A stretch of DNA of 64,000 bases from Nocardia rhamnosiphila NBRC 108938 (GCF_000720425.1 NZ_JOAJ01000011.1:124001-188000), one strand, 5' to 3'; counted from the first letter of the stretch, positions 7,945 through 17,060 are shown. Notes: a model not told the origin generated them from the sequence alone. Numbers and translations: made by a program.

Positions 7945-8310
7945 GAGTATGTAACCGCTACCTGCTGCGACCGCGCAGAGGAGGCTTCGCGCCGTCTCCG
8001 CGCCCATCGCCGGCCCCGCTCTCTATCCGAGCCATTCGGATTGCGCCAAGACGCTGAATACCTCCCGCCTCCGAACGCCGCCGCGGCTCGGGATGCGCCC
8101 TCGCGCGGTCCCGGAGACATCTGAATTCATACGTTATCGGTGTGGCGCCGTATGTGCCAACGGTCATGGGTCGAGGGGCCCAGACGCGTGCGTCGAAAGA
8201 TCACCTGCGGCCCTGCGCGCGTCGTACTCGCGACCGACCGGCAGTGGTGTGGCTCGCTTCATCCGAGGGGTTCTCGTCGACGGTGGGCGCAGTGCCGCTC
8301 TCCGCCTCTG
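7945..8310. other. 366-bp gap between convergent genes, no gene seen
   Basis: The gap separates the ends of the DMT transporter gene and the histidine kinase gene. Open frames here are short, without ribosome sites, and codon bias is not coding-like. No clear terminator hairpin was recognised. Confidence 0.5.
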
Positions 8311-9465
8311 TCAGACGTCACCATCGAGAACGGTGGTCGATGGATGCGGCAATCGACCGATGATCGCGAATCCGGCCCCGAGGGAGGACTGTATCCGGAG
8401 GTCGCCACCGAGAGACTCGAAGCGCTCTTGCATACCGCTCACACCATGGCCCGGTACGATTCGCGCGACTCCGCCACCATCGTCGGTAACGACCAGTCGA
8501 ACCTCATCGCCGTCGGCACCGATACGAATATGCATGTCGTGCGCATCGGAATGCCGCAGTGTGTTGGTGATCGACTCCTGCACGCACCGTAGGATCGCGA
8601 CGGTCTGCTCCATGGTCAGGTCGACGCGACCCGTCACCTCCACCGAAATATCCAGGTTCGAGATGTCTGCCGCGATTTTTCGCAGTGCGGGCTCCAGTGA
8701 CGGGGTTTCCGTGCGCATTTCGCCGACTGCTGTCCGTACAGTGTTCAGCAGGTCCTTGGCAATCGACCTCGCTCGCACGACATGCTCGTGACCCGCGCCC
8801 TCCTCGGTCAGATGCGCGGCCACTTCGAGTTCCAAAGAGAGCGCGGCAAGATGGTGACCGGCGAGATCGTGCAGATCGCGCGCGATCCGCAGTCGCTCGG
8901 CTTCTCGTGTTGCCACCTCCAACTGTGCTGTGGTCGAGCACAGCTCGACGTGCGCGACGGCGAGCTCATTGCGTGCGTCCGCCTCGCTCCGCGCGGTGAA
9001 AACCACCAGTGCGCTGAACGCCTGAGACCCGCCGAACACGGTCGTACCCACGACGAGATCAACAGCAGACAAGCCGCCCGCAAGCGCCGCGAACACGACG
9101 AACAGAGTCTGGACGGCGATCAGAACGCCTACCATGCGACGAGTCCAGAAGAAGGCGGCGACCGCCGCGGTCAGGACGAACAGCAACGCCATCCACACTT
9201 GTTCGGAGAACAGGAAGACCAGCACCGCGCCCAAGGCGAGCATCACGGTCAACAACGCATCGACGGACACCCGCCGGGGGCGGGGAATACAGTCGTGTAC
9301 CGCCAGCAGCAAGAGGAAGAACAGGGAGTACGCGCCCCACCACAACATCGGCGGGCCGCCCGTCGGGGAGAGAACGCTTTCGAAACCCGCGGCCATACCC
9401 ACCGCGACAGTGCAGACGACACTCGTGAGGATCAGCGGATTCCGGGCGCTCCACCACCGGCTCAT
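8311..9465 (-). CDS. NarL-type sensor histidine kinase
   Basis: The protein has 384 residues. About four or five transmembrane helices cover residues 10-150. A HisKA_3 dimerisation helix has the phospho-acceptor His in RIARDLHDLAGHHL. The ATPase domain has the N-box (CVQESITNTLRHS) and the G1 motif VTDDGGG. It should phosphorylate the response regulator encoded just upstream, whose stop lies one base before this ATG. The input signal is unknown; there is no separate extracellular sensor domain, so the membrane part may itself sense. Confidence 0.9.
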   Translation of the reverse strand: MSRWWSARNPLILTSVVCTVAVGMAAGFESVLSPTGGPPMLWWGAYSLFFLLLLAVHDCIPRPRRVSVDALLTVMLALGAVLVFLFSEQVWMALLFVLTAAVAAFFWTRRMVGVLIAVQTLFVVFAALAGGLSAVDLVVGTTVFGGSQAFSALVVFTARSEADARNELAVAHVELCSTTAQLEVATREAERLRIARDLHDLAGHHLAALSLELEVAAHLTEEGAGHEHVVRARSIAKDLLNTVRTAVGEMRTETPSLEPALRKIAADISNLDISVEVTGRVDLTMEQTVAILRCVQESITNTLRHSDAHDMHIRIGADGDEVRLVVTDDGGGVARIVPGHGVSGMQERFESLGGDLRIQSSLGAGFAIIGRLPHPSTTVLDGDV

Positions 9466-9466
9466 C

Positions 9467-10159
9467 TCAGCCTCCCGCCGGCCGGTCGGTAGGACCGTGG
9501 TTCTCAGCGTTCAGGATCCCCGACTCCAGCGCGCGCAACACCGCCTTGGTCCGGTCGTTCACCCCGAGCTTGAGCAGCACGCTGGACATATGGTTCTTCA
9601 CCGTGCCCTCCGCCAGGTGCAGTCCCTGGGCGATCTGGCGGTTCGACCAACCGCTCGCCGCGAGCCGGAGGACGTCGAGCTCGCGTTCGGTGAGCTGTTG
9701 CCGGGGGTAGAAAGGCTCGGCTGTGCGGCTCGCACGGGATACAGTGCGCAACAACCGGTCGGTGAGCGCGGGCTGCAAAAGTGTTCCTCCTGTCGCGAGG
9801 GCGCGGACACCGGCGAGCAACTGCTCCAAGGTGACGTCCTTCAGCATGTAACCCTTGGCTCCGGCGCGGAGCGCGGCCAGGACGAGTTCGTCGTCATCGA
9901 ATGTCGTCAGCACCAGCACCGGCACGTCGAGCCCTCGATCCTGCATAGCGGTAAGCGTGGCGATGCCGTCACGCTCCGGCATCCGAAGGTCCAGCAGGAC
10001 GACATCGATCTCCCGGACGGCCAGAAATGCCAGGGCCTGGTCGCCGTCCGCACAGTCACCGACCACCTCGACGACGTCGCTGAGTGCCAGCAGGCTTCGG
10101 ATTCCCTCCCGCACGAGGTGTTGGTCATCGACGACCAACACCCGAATCGGTGCGCTCAT
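9467..10159 (-). CDS. NarL/FixJ-type response regulator
   Basis: The protein has 230 residues. The receiver domain starts IRVLVVDDQHLVREG with acidic residues 11-12 and the phospho-acceptor Asp57 (VVLLDLRMP). The C-terminal LuxR-type HTH reads LTERELDVLRLAASGWSNRQ. The ATG at 10159 is chosen because the receiver begins right there; the frame stays open further upstream without domain content. It forms a pair with the downstream kinase. No obvious ABC transporter target lies next to it. Confidence 0.9.
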   Translation of the reverse strand: MSAPIRVLVVDDQHLVREGIRSLLALSDVVEVVGDCADGDQALAFLAVREIDVVLLDLRMPERDGIATLTAMQDRGLDVPVLVLTTFDDDELVLAALRAGAKGYMLKDVTLEQLLAGVRALATGGTLLQPALTDRLLRTVSRASRTAEPFYPRQQLTERELDVLRLAASGWSNRQIAQGLHLAEGTVKNHMSSVLLKLGVNDRTKAVLRALESGILNAENHGPTDRPAGG

Positions 10160-10607
10160 CTCTCGACGTCCCGAACAGTGTTTGCTGCTCTCCTCGTGCC
10201 GCGGCGTGGTCGCCTGCACGGATGACCGACGTCGGGTGAGACTGTCCGCGGCGGCTCGGTGGGTCTCATTGGCAGAGCCTAGACGACCGATCCCCGCGTC
10301 GACCGTGCCAAAGGTCATGCCTGGCAGCTGCAACGAATCTCGCGGAAAGAAGGCAGGACGTCGGCTCGATACTGTTAGGCGGTCGCCCCGGCACCTGGGA
10401 GATCATGACCATCGGCACTCGAATGGAGATGCGCCATTCGATAGCGTCACCTGCACCGTCCCACGGACACCGAGCCACCCCCTGCCCCACAGCCACCCAT
10501 CCGGATTGCCTCGGCACACGCCTAATCGCCACCGAGCCAGGCCGGCGGCTGCCGAGTCGTTCCGTGGTGAGCCCATCGTACGAAACGCCTGTCTGAGGAG
10601 AGTATTG
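10160..10607. other. divergent intergenic region with an inverted repeat
   Basis: The 448 bp separate the response regulator (minus) from the VOC gene (plus). No gene is seen. An inverted repeat with 8-bp arms, TCGAATGG (10419-10426) and CCATTCGA (10434-10441), lies in the middle. A clear GAGGAG ribosome site at about 10595 belongs to the VOC gene. Confidence 0.55.
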
Positions 10608-11042
10608 ATGATTCCGACCAGCCTCTATCCCGTGCTGATGACGGCGGATGTAGCCGACGCGGCCGCCTTCTACCGCACGCACTTCGGGTTCGGCACGACC
10701 TTCGAGTCCGACTGGTACGTCGGTCTGAGACTGGATCGGTGGGAATTGGCGTTACTCCAGGTGGGTCACCCCTCGATCCCTGAGGATTTCAGTGCGCGCA
10801 CCGCAGGCGGCATCCTTCTCAATATCGAGGTCGACGACGTCGATGCCGTCCACGACCGCCTCGTCGCGGACGGCCTGACCCCTGTGCTGCCGCTGCGCTC
10901 GGAGGATTTCGGTCAACGGCATACGATCTTTCCCGGGCCCGATGGGGTGCTCATCGACGTGATCACTCCGATCCCGCCCACTACGGAGTATGCTGAGCAG
11001 TTCTCCGCAGCCGCACTGGCCGAAGCCGAGGAACGATCGTGA
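10608..11042 (+). CDS. VOC (glyoxalase/bleomycin-resistance) family protein
   Basis: The protein has 144 residues with one vicinal-oxygen-chelate module repeated twice: an N-terminal half (LYPVLMTADVADAAAFYRTH) and a C-terminal half (ILLNIEVDDVDAVHDRLVAD, ending FPGPDGVLIDVITP). Members are glyoxalases, dioxygenases or antibiotic-binding proteins, and this one cannot be assigned further. ATG at 10608 has a good ribosome site; the longer frame upstream is not coding. Its stop overlaps the GTG of a hydrolase gene, suggesting a two-gene operon. Confidence 0.82.
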   Translation: MIPTSLYPVLMTADVADAAAFYRTHFGFGTTFESDWYVGLRLDRWELALLQVGHPSIPEDFSARTAGGILLNIEVDDVDAVHDRLVADGLTPVLPLRSEDFGQRHTIFPGPDGVLIDVITPIPPTTEYAEQFSAAALAEAEERS

Positions 11043-11797
11043 CCGGTATCGAGAACAACCACGTCGGACTTCCGCCGATTCTGTTCCTGCACGGTGTCTT
11101 CGGCCGACCGGCACTGCTGGAACCTTGGCTTCGATTCCTGCGAGACGCCGGATACGAATGCTGTGCACCGGCCATGCCCGGCCGCGAGCCGACCGATCCG
11201 GCATCGCTTCGACGTACCGGCGTCGGCGAATGCGTGGCAGTCGCGCTGGATGCCTATGACAGCCTGGTGAGGGACGCGATCGTCATCGGGCACAGCTTGG
11301 GGGGACTACTGGCCCAAAAGGTGGCCGAACTCCGCAACCCGCATTCCATCGTACTGCTCGCCTCGATTCCGCCGGGCGTGTTGTGGCCGCAACTGCTTCC
11401 GCTACCGCACCTGCTCCCCATCCTTCCCGCCGTGCTGGCCGGACGCCCGTTCCTGCCCGGACCACGCACCATGCGTGAGGTCCCGCTGAGCACCCTACCG
11501 GCCGAGGAACGGGATCGGCTCATTCCGGAACTGGTTCCGGATTCCGGCCGGGTCTTCCGTGCGATGAGCTTCGGGACACCGTCGGTCCGGGTCGACGCCG
11601 CCGCGGTCACCTGTCCCGTACTCTGCGTGAGTGCCGGCGCCGACCGCAACGTTGCGCCGTGGATCTCGCGGCGCCTCGCCGCCCGCTACCACGCCGAACA
11701 CTGGATTCATCCCCGACTGCCACACTGGATCATCGCCGAATCAGCCCTCGAGCAGGTCGCACCGCCAGTACTCGAATGGATACGAAACAATCCTTAG
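11039..11797 (+). CDS. alpha/beta hydrolase
   Basis: The protein has 252 residues. It has an HGVFG oxyanion motif, nucleophile elbow GHSLGG, acid in SAGADRN and histidine in PRLPHWI, the full set for an alpha/beta hydrolase. It starts with GTG overlapping the VOC stop (GTGA). The pairing with a VOC protein suggests modification of one small molecule, but the substrate is unknown. Confidence 0.82.
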   Translation: MTGIENNHVGLPPILFLHGVFGRPALLEPWLRFLRDAGYECCAPAMPGREPTDPASLRRTGVGECVAVALDAYDSLVRDAIVIGHSLGGLLAQKVAELRNPHSIVLLASIPPGVLWPQLLPLPHLLPILPAVLAGRPFLPGPRTMREVPLSTLPAEERDRLIPELVPDSGRVFRAMSFGTPSVRVDAAAVTCPVLCVSAGADRNVAPWISRRLAARYHAEHWIHPRLPHWIIAESALEQVAPPVLEWIRNNP

Positions 11798-12090
11798 CCT
11801 CTGCGGGCCGGATCCACTGCTCGTACCGACGAAAGCCGCGGCGCCCGGGGCCGTATCGACTGCCCGGTAAGTGGCTACGTCACTGTGTGCTGGTCGCCGG
11901 CCGAACCGCTCGTTGCCGCCGGATCCGGTCAGGCCGGCCACGCGACCACCAACCTACGGCGATGATCATGGACGGCATGCCCGACCCGCCATTCTGATGT
12001 CGGTGGTCTCGCGAGGATTCTGGCCGCCGTCTGTCCGCGCTCGACGTCACGCTGTCCGCGGTGTGAGTCCGCGGGTGGCGTGCCCGGAAA

Positions 12091-12717
12091 CTACTGCGGC
12101 GCAGGTGGCGTGCCCTCGACCAGCGCTGCCCTCGGTCCACGATTTTCTCCGGGCTCGGGTAGAAGGCCGGTAATGATCGCCGATATGCGGCCGCGCAGGC
12201 GATCCGGATCGACCGGGGTTCGCCCCTCAGTGAGTTCACTGACGAGCAGCCCGTCGAGCAGGGCAATCATCAATCCGGCCAAGTCCGAATCGGCCAGTTC
12301 GCGAAACGCCAGCGTATGAAAGCCTGCCGTGAAGGCTGTGGCGGATAGTTCGACCAGTTCGCGGCTCGGTGCGTCGAGCATGAGCAGCAGCCGGACGCGA
12401 CTGCGCGCGCGTGCCGGCCCGAGCCAATGAAGGAGGAGGCTCGTGGTTCTGCTGATCCGCTCTTCCACCGGCAGTTCCATCAGCCGGCGGCCGGCGAGCA
12501 CGGCGTCGATCTCGGCCATTTCCGAAGCGGCAATGGCATCGAGCATGGCCGATAACAGGGCTTGACGAGTCGGCAAATGATAACTGCAGGTACCGGACGG
12601 CAGCCCGGCGGCGCGGTCGACTGCCCGGTGGGTCAAACCGCGCAGACCCTGGTCTGCGACGACGGTGGTCGCGCTGTTGGTCAGCAATGCCTTGCGATTG
12701 GTCTGTATTTCGCCCAC
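12091..12717 (-). CDS. TetR-family regulator
   Basis: The protein has 208 residues. The N-terminal HTH is at about residues 10-55 (TVVADQGLRGLTHRAVDRAA, then GLPSGTCSYHLPTRQALL), followed by a helical ligand domain. It starts with GTG at 12717. Two CTACA/TGTAG dyads lie between it and the divergent membrane protein gene, so it most likely represses that gene and itself. The 293 bp after its 3' end (11798-12090) hold nothing recognisable. Confidence 0.85.
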   Translation of the reverse strand: MGEIQTNRKALLTNSATTVVADQGLRGLTHRAVDRAAGLPSGTCSYHLPTRQALLSAMLDAIAASEMAEIDAVLAGRRLMELPVEERISRTTSLLLHWLGPARARSRVRLLLMLDAPSRELVELSATAFTAGFHTLAFRELADSDLAGLMIALLDGLLVSELTEGRTPVDPDRLRGRISAIITGLLPEPGENRGPRAALVEGTPPAPQ

Positions 12718-12726
12718 AGCTACATG

Positions 12727-12756
12727 CTACATTTGTAGTAATTGCTACAGATGTAG
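12727..12756. promoter_or_regulatory. paired operator CTACA-N2-TGTAG (two dyads)
   Basis: Two 12-bp dyads, CTACATTTGTAG (12727-12738) and CTACAGATGTAG (12745-12756), have centres 18 bp apart. They lie 10 bp before the tetR GTG and 18 bp before the divergent ATG. Tandem dyads of this kind are typical TetR binding sites where two dimers bind. Confidence 0.75.
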
Positions 12757-12774
12757 TGGATCTGGAGGATTGTC

Positions 12775-13236
12775 ATGTCGTTCAACACCGCTTATAAAAT
12801 CGGCGCTTGGTGCTGGATCGCGACCGGCACGGGACATACCGCCGCGGACATCGCCATGATCCTTTTACCCAAGTCGGCCCCTGAGAGAGCAATCGAGGAA
12901 GTGATGCGGTCACAACCTTTCGACTTCCCTGGGCTGCAACGCAATTACAACGACATGCTCAACGGACTGAGCTTCGGCGTCGGCCTCACGGTGTTCTCGG
13001 CGGGAGTTCTGTTCCTGATGCTCGGCCGGGCGGCCGGACAGGCGCGGACCGCAGCACTGACCGGCGCGGTCGCCTCGGTGGCAATGCTGATCAACGCGGC
13101 AGTGCTGTTGCCACTTCCCCCCATCGCATTGTTCGCCGCCGCCAGCCTGGCATTTGTGATCGCGTTCCGGGCATCTCGCATCTCCGGCCTTCCGACCCGG
13201 ACCATGGGGGCCGGTCCTCAGCTGGAAACCCTATAA
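12775..13236 (+). CDS. small membrane protein under TetR control
   Basis: The protein has 153 residues with about four transmembrane segments (around residues 8-30, 65-85, 92-112 and 115-135). A loop at 30-60 carries the pattern RSQPFDFPGLQRNYNDMLNG. Similar proteins are found in many bacteria as uncharacterised membrane proteins next to TetR genes. No catalytic motif is visible. It has a GGAGG site before the ATG. The end overlaps the stop codon of an IS remnant on the other strand. Confidence 0.72.
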   Translation: MSFNTAYKIGAWCWIATGTGHTAADIAMILLPKSAPERAIEEVMRSQPFDFPGLQRNYNDMLNGLSFGVGLTVFSAGVLFLMLGRAAGQARTAALTGAVASVAMLINAAVLLPLPPIALFAAASLAFVIAFRASRISGLPTRTMGAGPQLETL

Positions 13237-13617
13237 CCCCAGGCTGCATAGCGCGGGAGCGGCCGAGTGCATGGTCGCTGGGCTCAGGCCTGCCGGTCCG
13301 CCGGGTGGCTCGGCCTGAGTGTGGCCGTCGCGGCGGGCTCCGGCCGCGTGCTGATGGGTCCGCATGATCGTGGAGTCGACGCTGATCCGCCACCCGATCC
13401 GGCCTACAGACTCGGCGAAGCATTGCAGCATTTTCAGGATCAGCGCCCACACCCCTGCCCGCTGCCATCGCCGGAACAGCCCGTAGACCGCGGGCCAGGA
13501 CCCGTAGTGGGGTGGAACGTCACATTGAGCATCGGTCAGGTCCGCGCGCCCCACCACCGCTACCGTGATCACGAGGTCTCCGGTTTGGTTCCGGTTGCGC
13601 TCGGTCGTCCAACCCAC
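13231..13617 (-). pseudogene. IS5-type transposase remnant with internal deletion
   Basis: The frame carries parts of an IS5-family DDE transposase. The N-terminal LTDAQ is followed directly by DVPPHYGSWPAVYGLFRRWQ, then GRIGWRISVDSTIMRTHQHA with the first catalytic Asp. About 40 residues normally found between LTDAQ and the WRDxPxRYG segment are missing, and the second and third acidic residues are absent. The copy is therefore dead. A 12-bp inverted repeat (13572-13583 and 13621-13632) lies at its 5' end and may be part of the old IS end. Confidence 0.72.
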
Positions 13618-13670
13618 TTACCGGAGACCTCGCCCATCCGCCAACACGGACAGAGTCTTTCACCAAAAAA

Positions 13671-13713
13671 CTGATGGAGTGGCACCGCTTCATTCGCGGT
13701 GCCACCCCATCAG
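13671..13713 (-). terminator. intrinsic terminator of the ohrR-like gene
   Basis: An 18-bp stem with one mismatch (13671-13688 with 13696-13713) closes a 7-base loop. On the minus strand it is followed at once by TTTTTT (13670-13665). It lies 17 bp after the stop of the MarR/OhrR gene on that strand. This is one of the few textbook intrinsic terminators in the window. Confidence 0.85.
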
Positions 13714-13730
13714 CGACTTCGATACACGCC

Positions 13731-14171
13731 CTAACCGCGGGCCGCCCGGTTCACCCGGGTCAGGACCGCATGCAGTTCCTCCAGGTCGTCGAGGCCCACA
13801 CCCAGCCGTTCGACCACCGCCGGCGGGATCTTCTCGGCCTCGGCACGCAGTGCCCGGCCGGCGGGGGTGAGGTCGATGACGAGGTTTCGTTCGTCACGCG
13901 GGTCGCGAGTGCGGGTGATGTAGTCCAATGCCTCGAGACGTTTGAGCAACGGGGACAGCGTCGGCGAATCCAGTTGGAGCAGTTCGCCGATCTCCTTGAC
14001 CGACAGCGGGGCGTCGCCCCAGAGGGCGAGCATCACCAGGTACTGCGGATGGGTGAGCTTCATCGGCTCCAGCAGCGGCCGGTAGATCGCCAGCACGGCG
14101 CGGTTGGCCAACGCCAGGGCGAAGCACACCTGCCGCTCCAGCCGTAGCGGGTCCTCGATCGTGCTGTCCAT
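13731..14171 (-). CDS. OhrR-like MarR regulator
   Basis: The protein has 146 residues. The start region (LRLERQVCFALALANRAVLA, then IYRPLLEPMKLTHPQYLVML) matches organic-hydroperoxide sensors of the OhrR type, including the N-terminal cysteine in QVCFAL that is oxidised in that family. The winged helix follows (LSVKEIGELLQLDSPTLSPL). OhrR usually represses a peroxidase gene ohr, but no ohr gene is next door. ATG at 14171 has a strong GAGGAGG site and is preferred over the upstream extension. A hairpin terminator follows the gene. Confidence 0.8.
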   Translation of the reverse strand: MDSTIEDPLRLERQVCFALALANRAVLAIYRPLLEPMKLTHPQYLVMLALWGDAPLSVKEIGELLQLDSPTLSPLLKRLEALDYITRTRDPRDERNLVIDLTPAGRALRAEAEKIPPAVVERLGVGLDDLEELHAVLTRVNRAARG

Positions 14172-14331
14172 GGACACCTCCTCGGAGATCGGATGATACG
14201 TCCGTGCCCCGCTTGGCCTGCGGGAGCCGTACGGCAAATAAGTCGCGCGCTAATCGTTAGTGTACGATACATTATCGGACAACTGGAACGGGTGAGTCGT
14301 CCGATTGCCACCCGGAGTCGAGGAGCTGCCG

Positions 14332-14715
14332 ATGCCCGCACGACCAACGCCGACCCCCGTGCAGCGGATCCGCTATATCTGCGGCCAATCCTTACCCGCC
14401 CCGCTGACGGACTGGGTGCTGGTGGACCTCACCGGGCCCGGAGCCACCCGGCGCTATCTGCTGCGCTTCCTGGTGCCGGTGATCGCGCCGCTGTGCCTGC
14501 TCCTACTGCTGCCCGGGCCGCTGTGGATGCACCTGTCCATGATGGGACTGCTCTACATTCCGCTCGTCTACTTCACCGTCGCGCTGCTCTACGTCTACCG
14601 TCGCCACCGCCTGATCCAGCACGGTCTCGACCCCGATCTCGCGGATATGGCGGAACGTCGCCGGCACGCCGACGACCGCCTGGCCTACGAGCGCCGCTAC
14701 GGCAGAGCGGCCTAG
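14332..14715 (+). CDS. DUF5313 membrane protein
   Basis: The protein has 127 residues. A conserved-looking N-terminal part (QRIRYICGQSLPAPLTDWVL, then DLTGPGATRRY) is followed by two transmembrane helices at about 50-90 and a basic tail with RHRLIQHGLDPDLAD. The pattern matches DUF5313 proteins of mycobacteria and nocardiae, of unknown function. ATG at 14332 with a GAGGAG site is preferred over the upstream ATG at 14305. It is divergent from the OhrR-like gene; an imperfect dyad (ATCGT and ACGAT, 14253-14268) lies between them. Confidence 0.72.
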   Translation: MPARPTPTPVQRIRYICGQSLPAPLTDWVLVDLTGPGATRRYLLRFLVPVIAPLCLLLLLPGPLWMHLSMMGLLYIPLVYFTVALLYVYRRHRLIQHGLDPDLADMAERRRHADDRLAYERRYGRAA

Positions 14716-14862
14716 CGGCGGAGACCGCGCGGCGGACCCGGCGGAGGCCGCTCACCGGCGGCGAAGCGGTCGACCGGTGCTGTTCGAGGCGCACGCACCG
14801 GGTAGCCACACCCGCCGCCACCGCAACGCACCGACAGGCTCCCGCCGAACGTGCGGAGGCGG

Positions 14863-15402
14863 TCAACCGGTGACGGCGGACGGCACCGGCGCCCACCGCG
14901 CCGCCCTGGTGGCCCGCCACATCCGGAACAGATAGACCGGTGTCGGCGGCACCCAGCCCAGCTGCTGGGCCAGACCGAGATCGTCCCGATTCGCCCAGTG
15001 CTCCCGGACCGTGCCGTCGGCGATCCGGAACCAGTGTGTCTGGGTGACGGCGAACGATCGGCCGGTGGCCGGGAACGCCTGTTCGGGAACGCCCTGCGCG
15101 TCGTAGACCACGAAGGTGTCGATCTGGCGGCCGGACATGGTGGTGTGCACGGCCGCGATGTCCTGGGACGCGGTCGCCTCGTGGATCTTCCAGCGCAGAT
15201 CGGCGTAGGTCCGCCGCAGCCAGATCGCGCTCGCGTGAAAACCCGCCGGGCCGGGTGCACGGCACTCGGGCGGTTCGGCGGCGCTCTCCCGATTGAGCGC
15301 CTCCGGATGGAACACATCCTCGAAATCGGTAGGCGAGCCGTCGGCCATGATCAGGACGGCACGGGCGGCCAGCTGCGCGAGATCCGACGGATCATGAGCC
15401 AT
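14863..15402 (-). CDS. SnoaL-like (NTF2-fold) protein
   Basis: The protein has 179 residues in a cone-shaped NTF2-like fold, to judge by its pattern: ALNRESAAEPP, a long middle with DLRWKIHEATASQDIAAVHT, then DTFVVYDAQG and HWFRIADGTVREHWANRDD. SnoaL-like proteins include polyketide cyclases and steroid isomerases, but most stand-alone copies are of unknown function. The gene is a single transcription unit, with gaps of about 150 and 120 bp on its sides. Confidence 0.72.
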   Translation of the reverse strand: MAHDPSDLAQLAARAVLIMADGSPTDFEDVFHPEALNRESAAEPPECRAPGPAGFHASAIWLRRTYADLRWKIHEATASQDIAAVHTTMSGRQIDTFVVYDAQGVPEQAFPATGRSFAVTQTHWFRIADGTVREHWANRDDLGLAQQLGWVPPTPVYLFRMWRATRAARWAPVPSAVTG

Positions 15403-15525
15403 GACAACTCCCCCAGGGTGCGGGACGACGCCCCGATGCCCGGAATGTTACCCGGGCACAGGGGGTTCGGGAAGGTCGCGATCGCGCCCTGCCGTGGGCG
15501 CGGGGATACCGGCCGGACCCCGGTT

Positions 15526-16962
15526 TCAGCCGGTGCGCTGCGAACTCAGCGGCGCGGCGATGTCTTCCAGCGATTGCCGCTCGGCACGCACCCCGAAGAG
15601 CAACTCGACGATTCCGCCGAGCATCATCATGACCGCGCCGATGGTGAAGGCCAGCGCGGTACGACCGGCGTCGCCGTCCCCGGTGAGCTCCGCGAATACC
15701 AGTGGTCCCGCGATACCGCCCGCGGCGGTGCCCAGGGCGTAGAAGAACGCGATGGCCATCGCCCTGGTCTCCATCGGGAAGATCTCACTCACCGTCAGAT
15801 AGGCGGAGCTCGCGCCGCAGGAGGCCACGAACAGCACCGCCGTCCAGCAGGCGGTGAGCGTGACGGCGGTGAGGTCACCACGTACCAGCAGTAACGCGGT
15901 GAGCAGCAACAGCACACCCGATCCCAGGTAGGAGCCCGCGATCATGGGCTTACGGCCGATGGTGTCGAAATAACGGCCGAGCAGCAGCGGCCCGAAGAAA
16001 CTGCCCAGGCACATGACGGCATAGAAGTAGCCCGTGCGATCACTGGGTACGTCGAAGGATTCACCGAGGATGACGGCGAAATTGAAGGTGACCGCGTTGT
16101 AGAGGAACGCCTGGCCGATGAACAGCGCCAGCCCGAGTACGCTGCGGCGCGGATACTTCCGGAACATGACCGAGGCGATTTCGCCGAACCCGGTGGAACG
16201 CCGCTGCCGCACCTCGATGGTCTCCGCCACCGGTGGCAGGTCGGCACCGGTGTCCCGGCGCACCTGCTCCTCCACCGCGTCGACCAGTTCCTCGGCCTGC
16301 CGGTCACGGCCGTGGATGAACATCCACCGGGGGCTTTCCGGAACATGCCGACGCACCACGAGTACCAGCAGCCCGAAGAGCACACCCATGCCGAACATGA
16401 GGCGCCAGCCGATATCCGGCGCGAGCAGTTGCGGATTCAGCGCGGCCACCGAGAGCAACGCGCCGCCGGAGGCGCCCAGCCAATAGGTGCCGTTGATGAC
16501 GATATCGATCCGGCCGCGGTACTTGCCGGGAATCAGTTCGTCGATCGCGGAATTGATGGCCGCGTACTCACCGCCGATGCCGAGTCCGGTGAGGAACCGG
16601 AACAGGACGAACCACCAGACCGAGAAGGAGAAGGCGGTCATAGCGGTGGCCACGAGATACACCACCAGCGTGACGATGAACAGCTTCTTGCGGCCGTAGC
16701 GGTCGGTCAGCCGGCCGAAGACCAGGGCCCCGATACACGCGCCCGCCACATACATCGCCGCCGCGAGCCCGGACACCTGCGCCGACGAAATGGCCAGACC
16801 GCTGCCGGGCTCGGACAGTCTCGTCGCGACACTGCCGACGACGGTGACCTCGAAGCCGTCGATGATCCACACCGCGCCCAATCCGACCACGATCATCCAG
16901 TGCCAGCGTGCCCAGGGGAGCCGGTCGAGGCGGGCCGGGATCCGGGTACGCACCGTCGTCAT
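15526..16962 (-). CDS. MFS transporter, sugar/aromatic-acid-porter type
   Basis: The protein has 478 residues and about 12 transmembrane segments. Motif A after helix 2 reads GRLTDRYGRKK and its repeat in the second half reads GRYFDTIGRKP; RFLTGLGIGGEYAAINS and PESPRWM are typical of the sugar-porter-like group. It probably imports a carboxylate or sugar. Start ATG at 16962 is chosen; an upstream ATG at 17040 in frame would add 26 residues but would overlap the promoter region of the divergent permease. Confidence 0.83.
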   Translation of the reverse strand: MTTVRTRIPARLDRLPWARWHWMIVVGLGAVWIIDGFEVTVVGSVATRLSEPGSGLAISSAQVSGLAAAMYVAGACIGALVFGRLTDRYGRKKLFIVTLVVYLVATAMTAFSFSVWWFVLFRFLTGLGIGGEYAAINSAIDELIPGKYRGRIDIVINGTYWLGASGGALLSVAALNPQLLAPDIGWRLMFGMGVLFGLLVLVVRRHVPESPRWMFIHGRDRQAEELVDAVEEQVRRDTGADLPPVAETIEVRQRRSTGFGEIASVMFRKYPRRSVLGLALFIGQAFLYNAVTFNFAVILGESFDVPSDRTGYFYAVMCLGSFFGPLLLGRYFDTIGRKPMIAGSYLGSGVLLLLTALLLVRGDLTAVTLTACWTAVLFVASCGASSAYLTVSEIFPMETRAMAIAFFYALGTAAGGIAGPLVFAELTGDGDAGRTALAFTIGAVMMMLGGIVELLFGVRAERQSLEDIAAPLSSQRTG

Positions 16963-17060
16963 GGGGCGGGGCTTCCCGCTCGCGGTAGCGGCAAACCCGG
17001 GGCCCACCCGGGTCGGCCGATCCGCTGGTGAGAGCGGCATGCCGGGGGTATACGGGCGCT

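Noticed and set aside
14253..14268. ATCGT / ACGAT dyad as OhrR operator
   Set aside because: The arms are only five bases and imperfect; noted in the DUF5313 entry but too weak for a separate claim.
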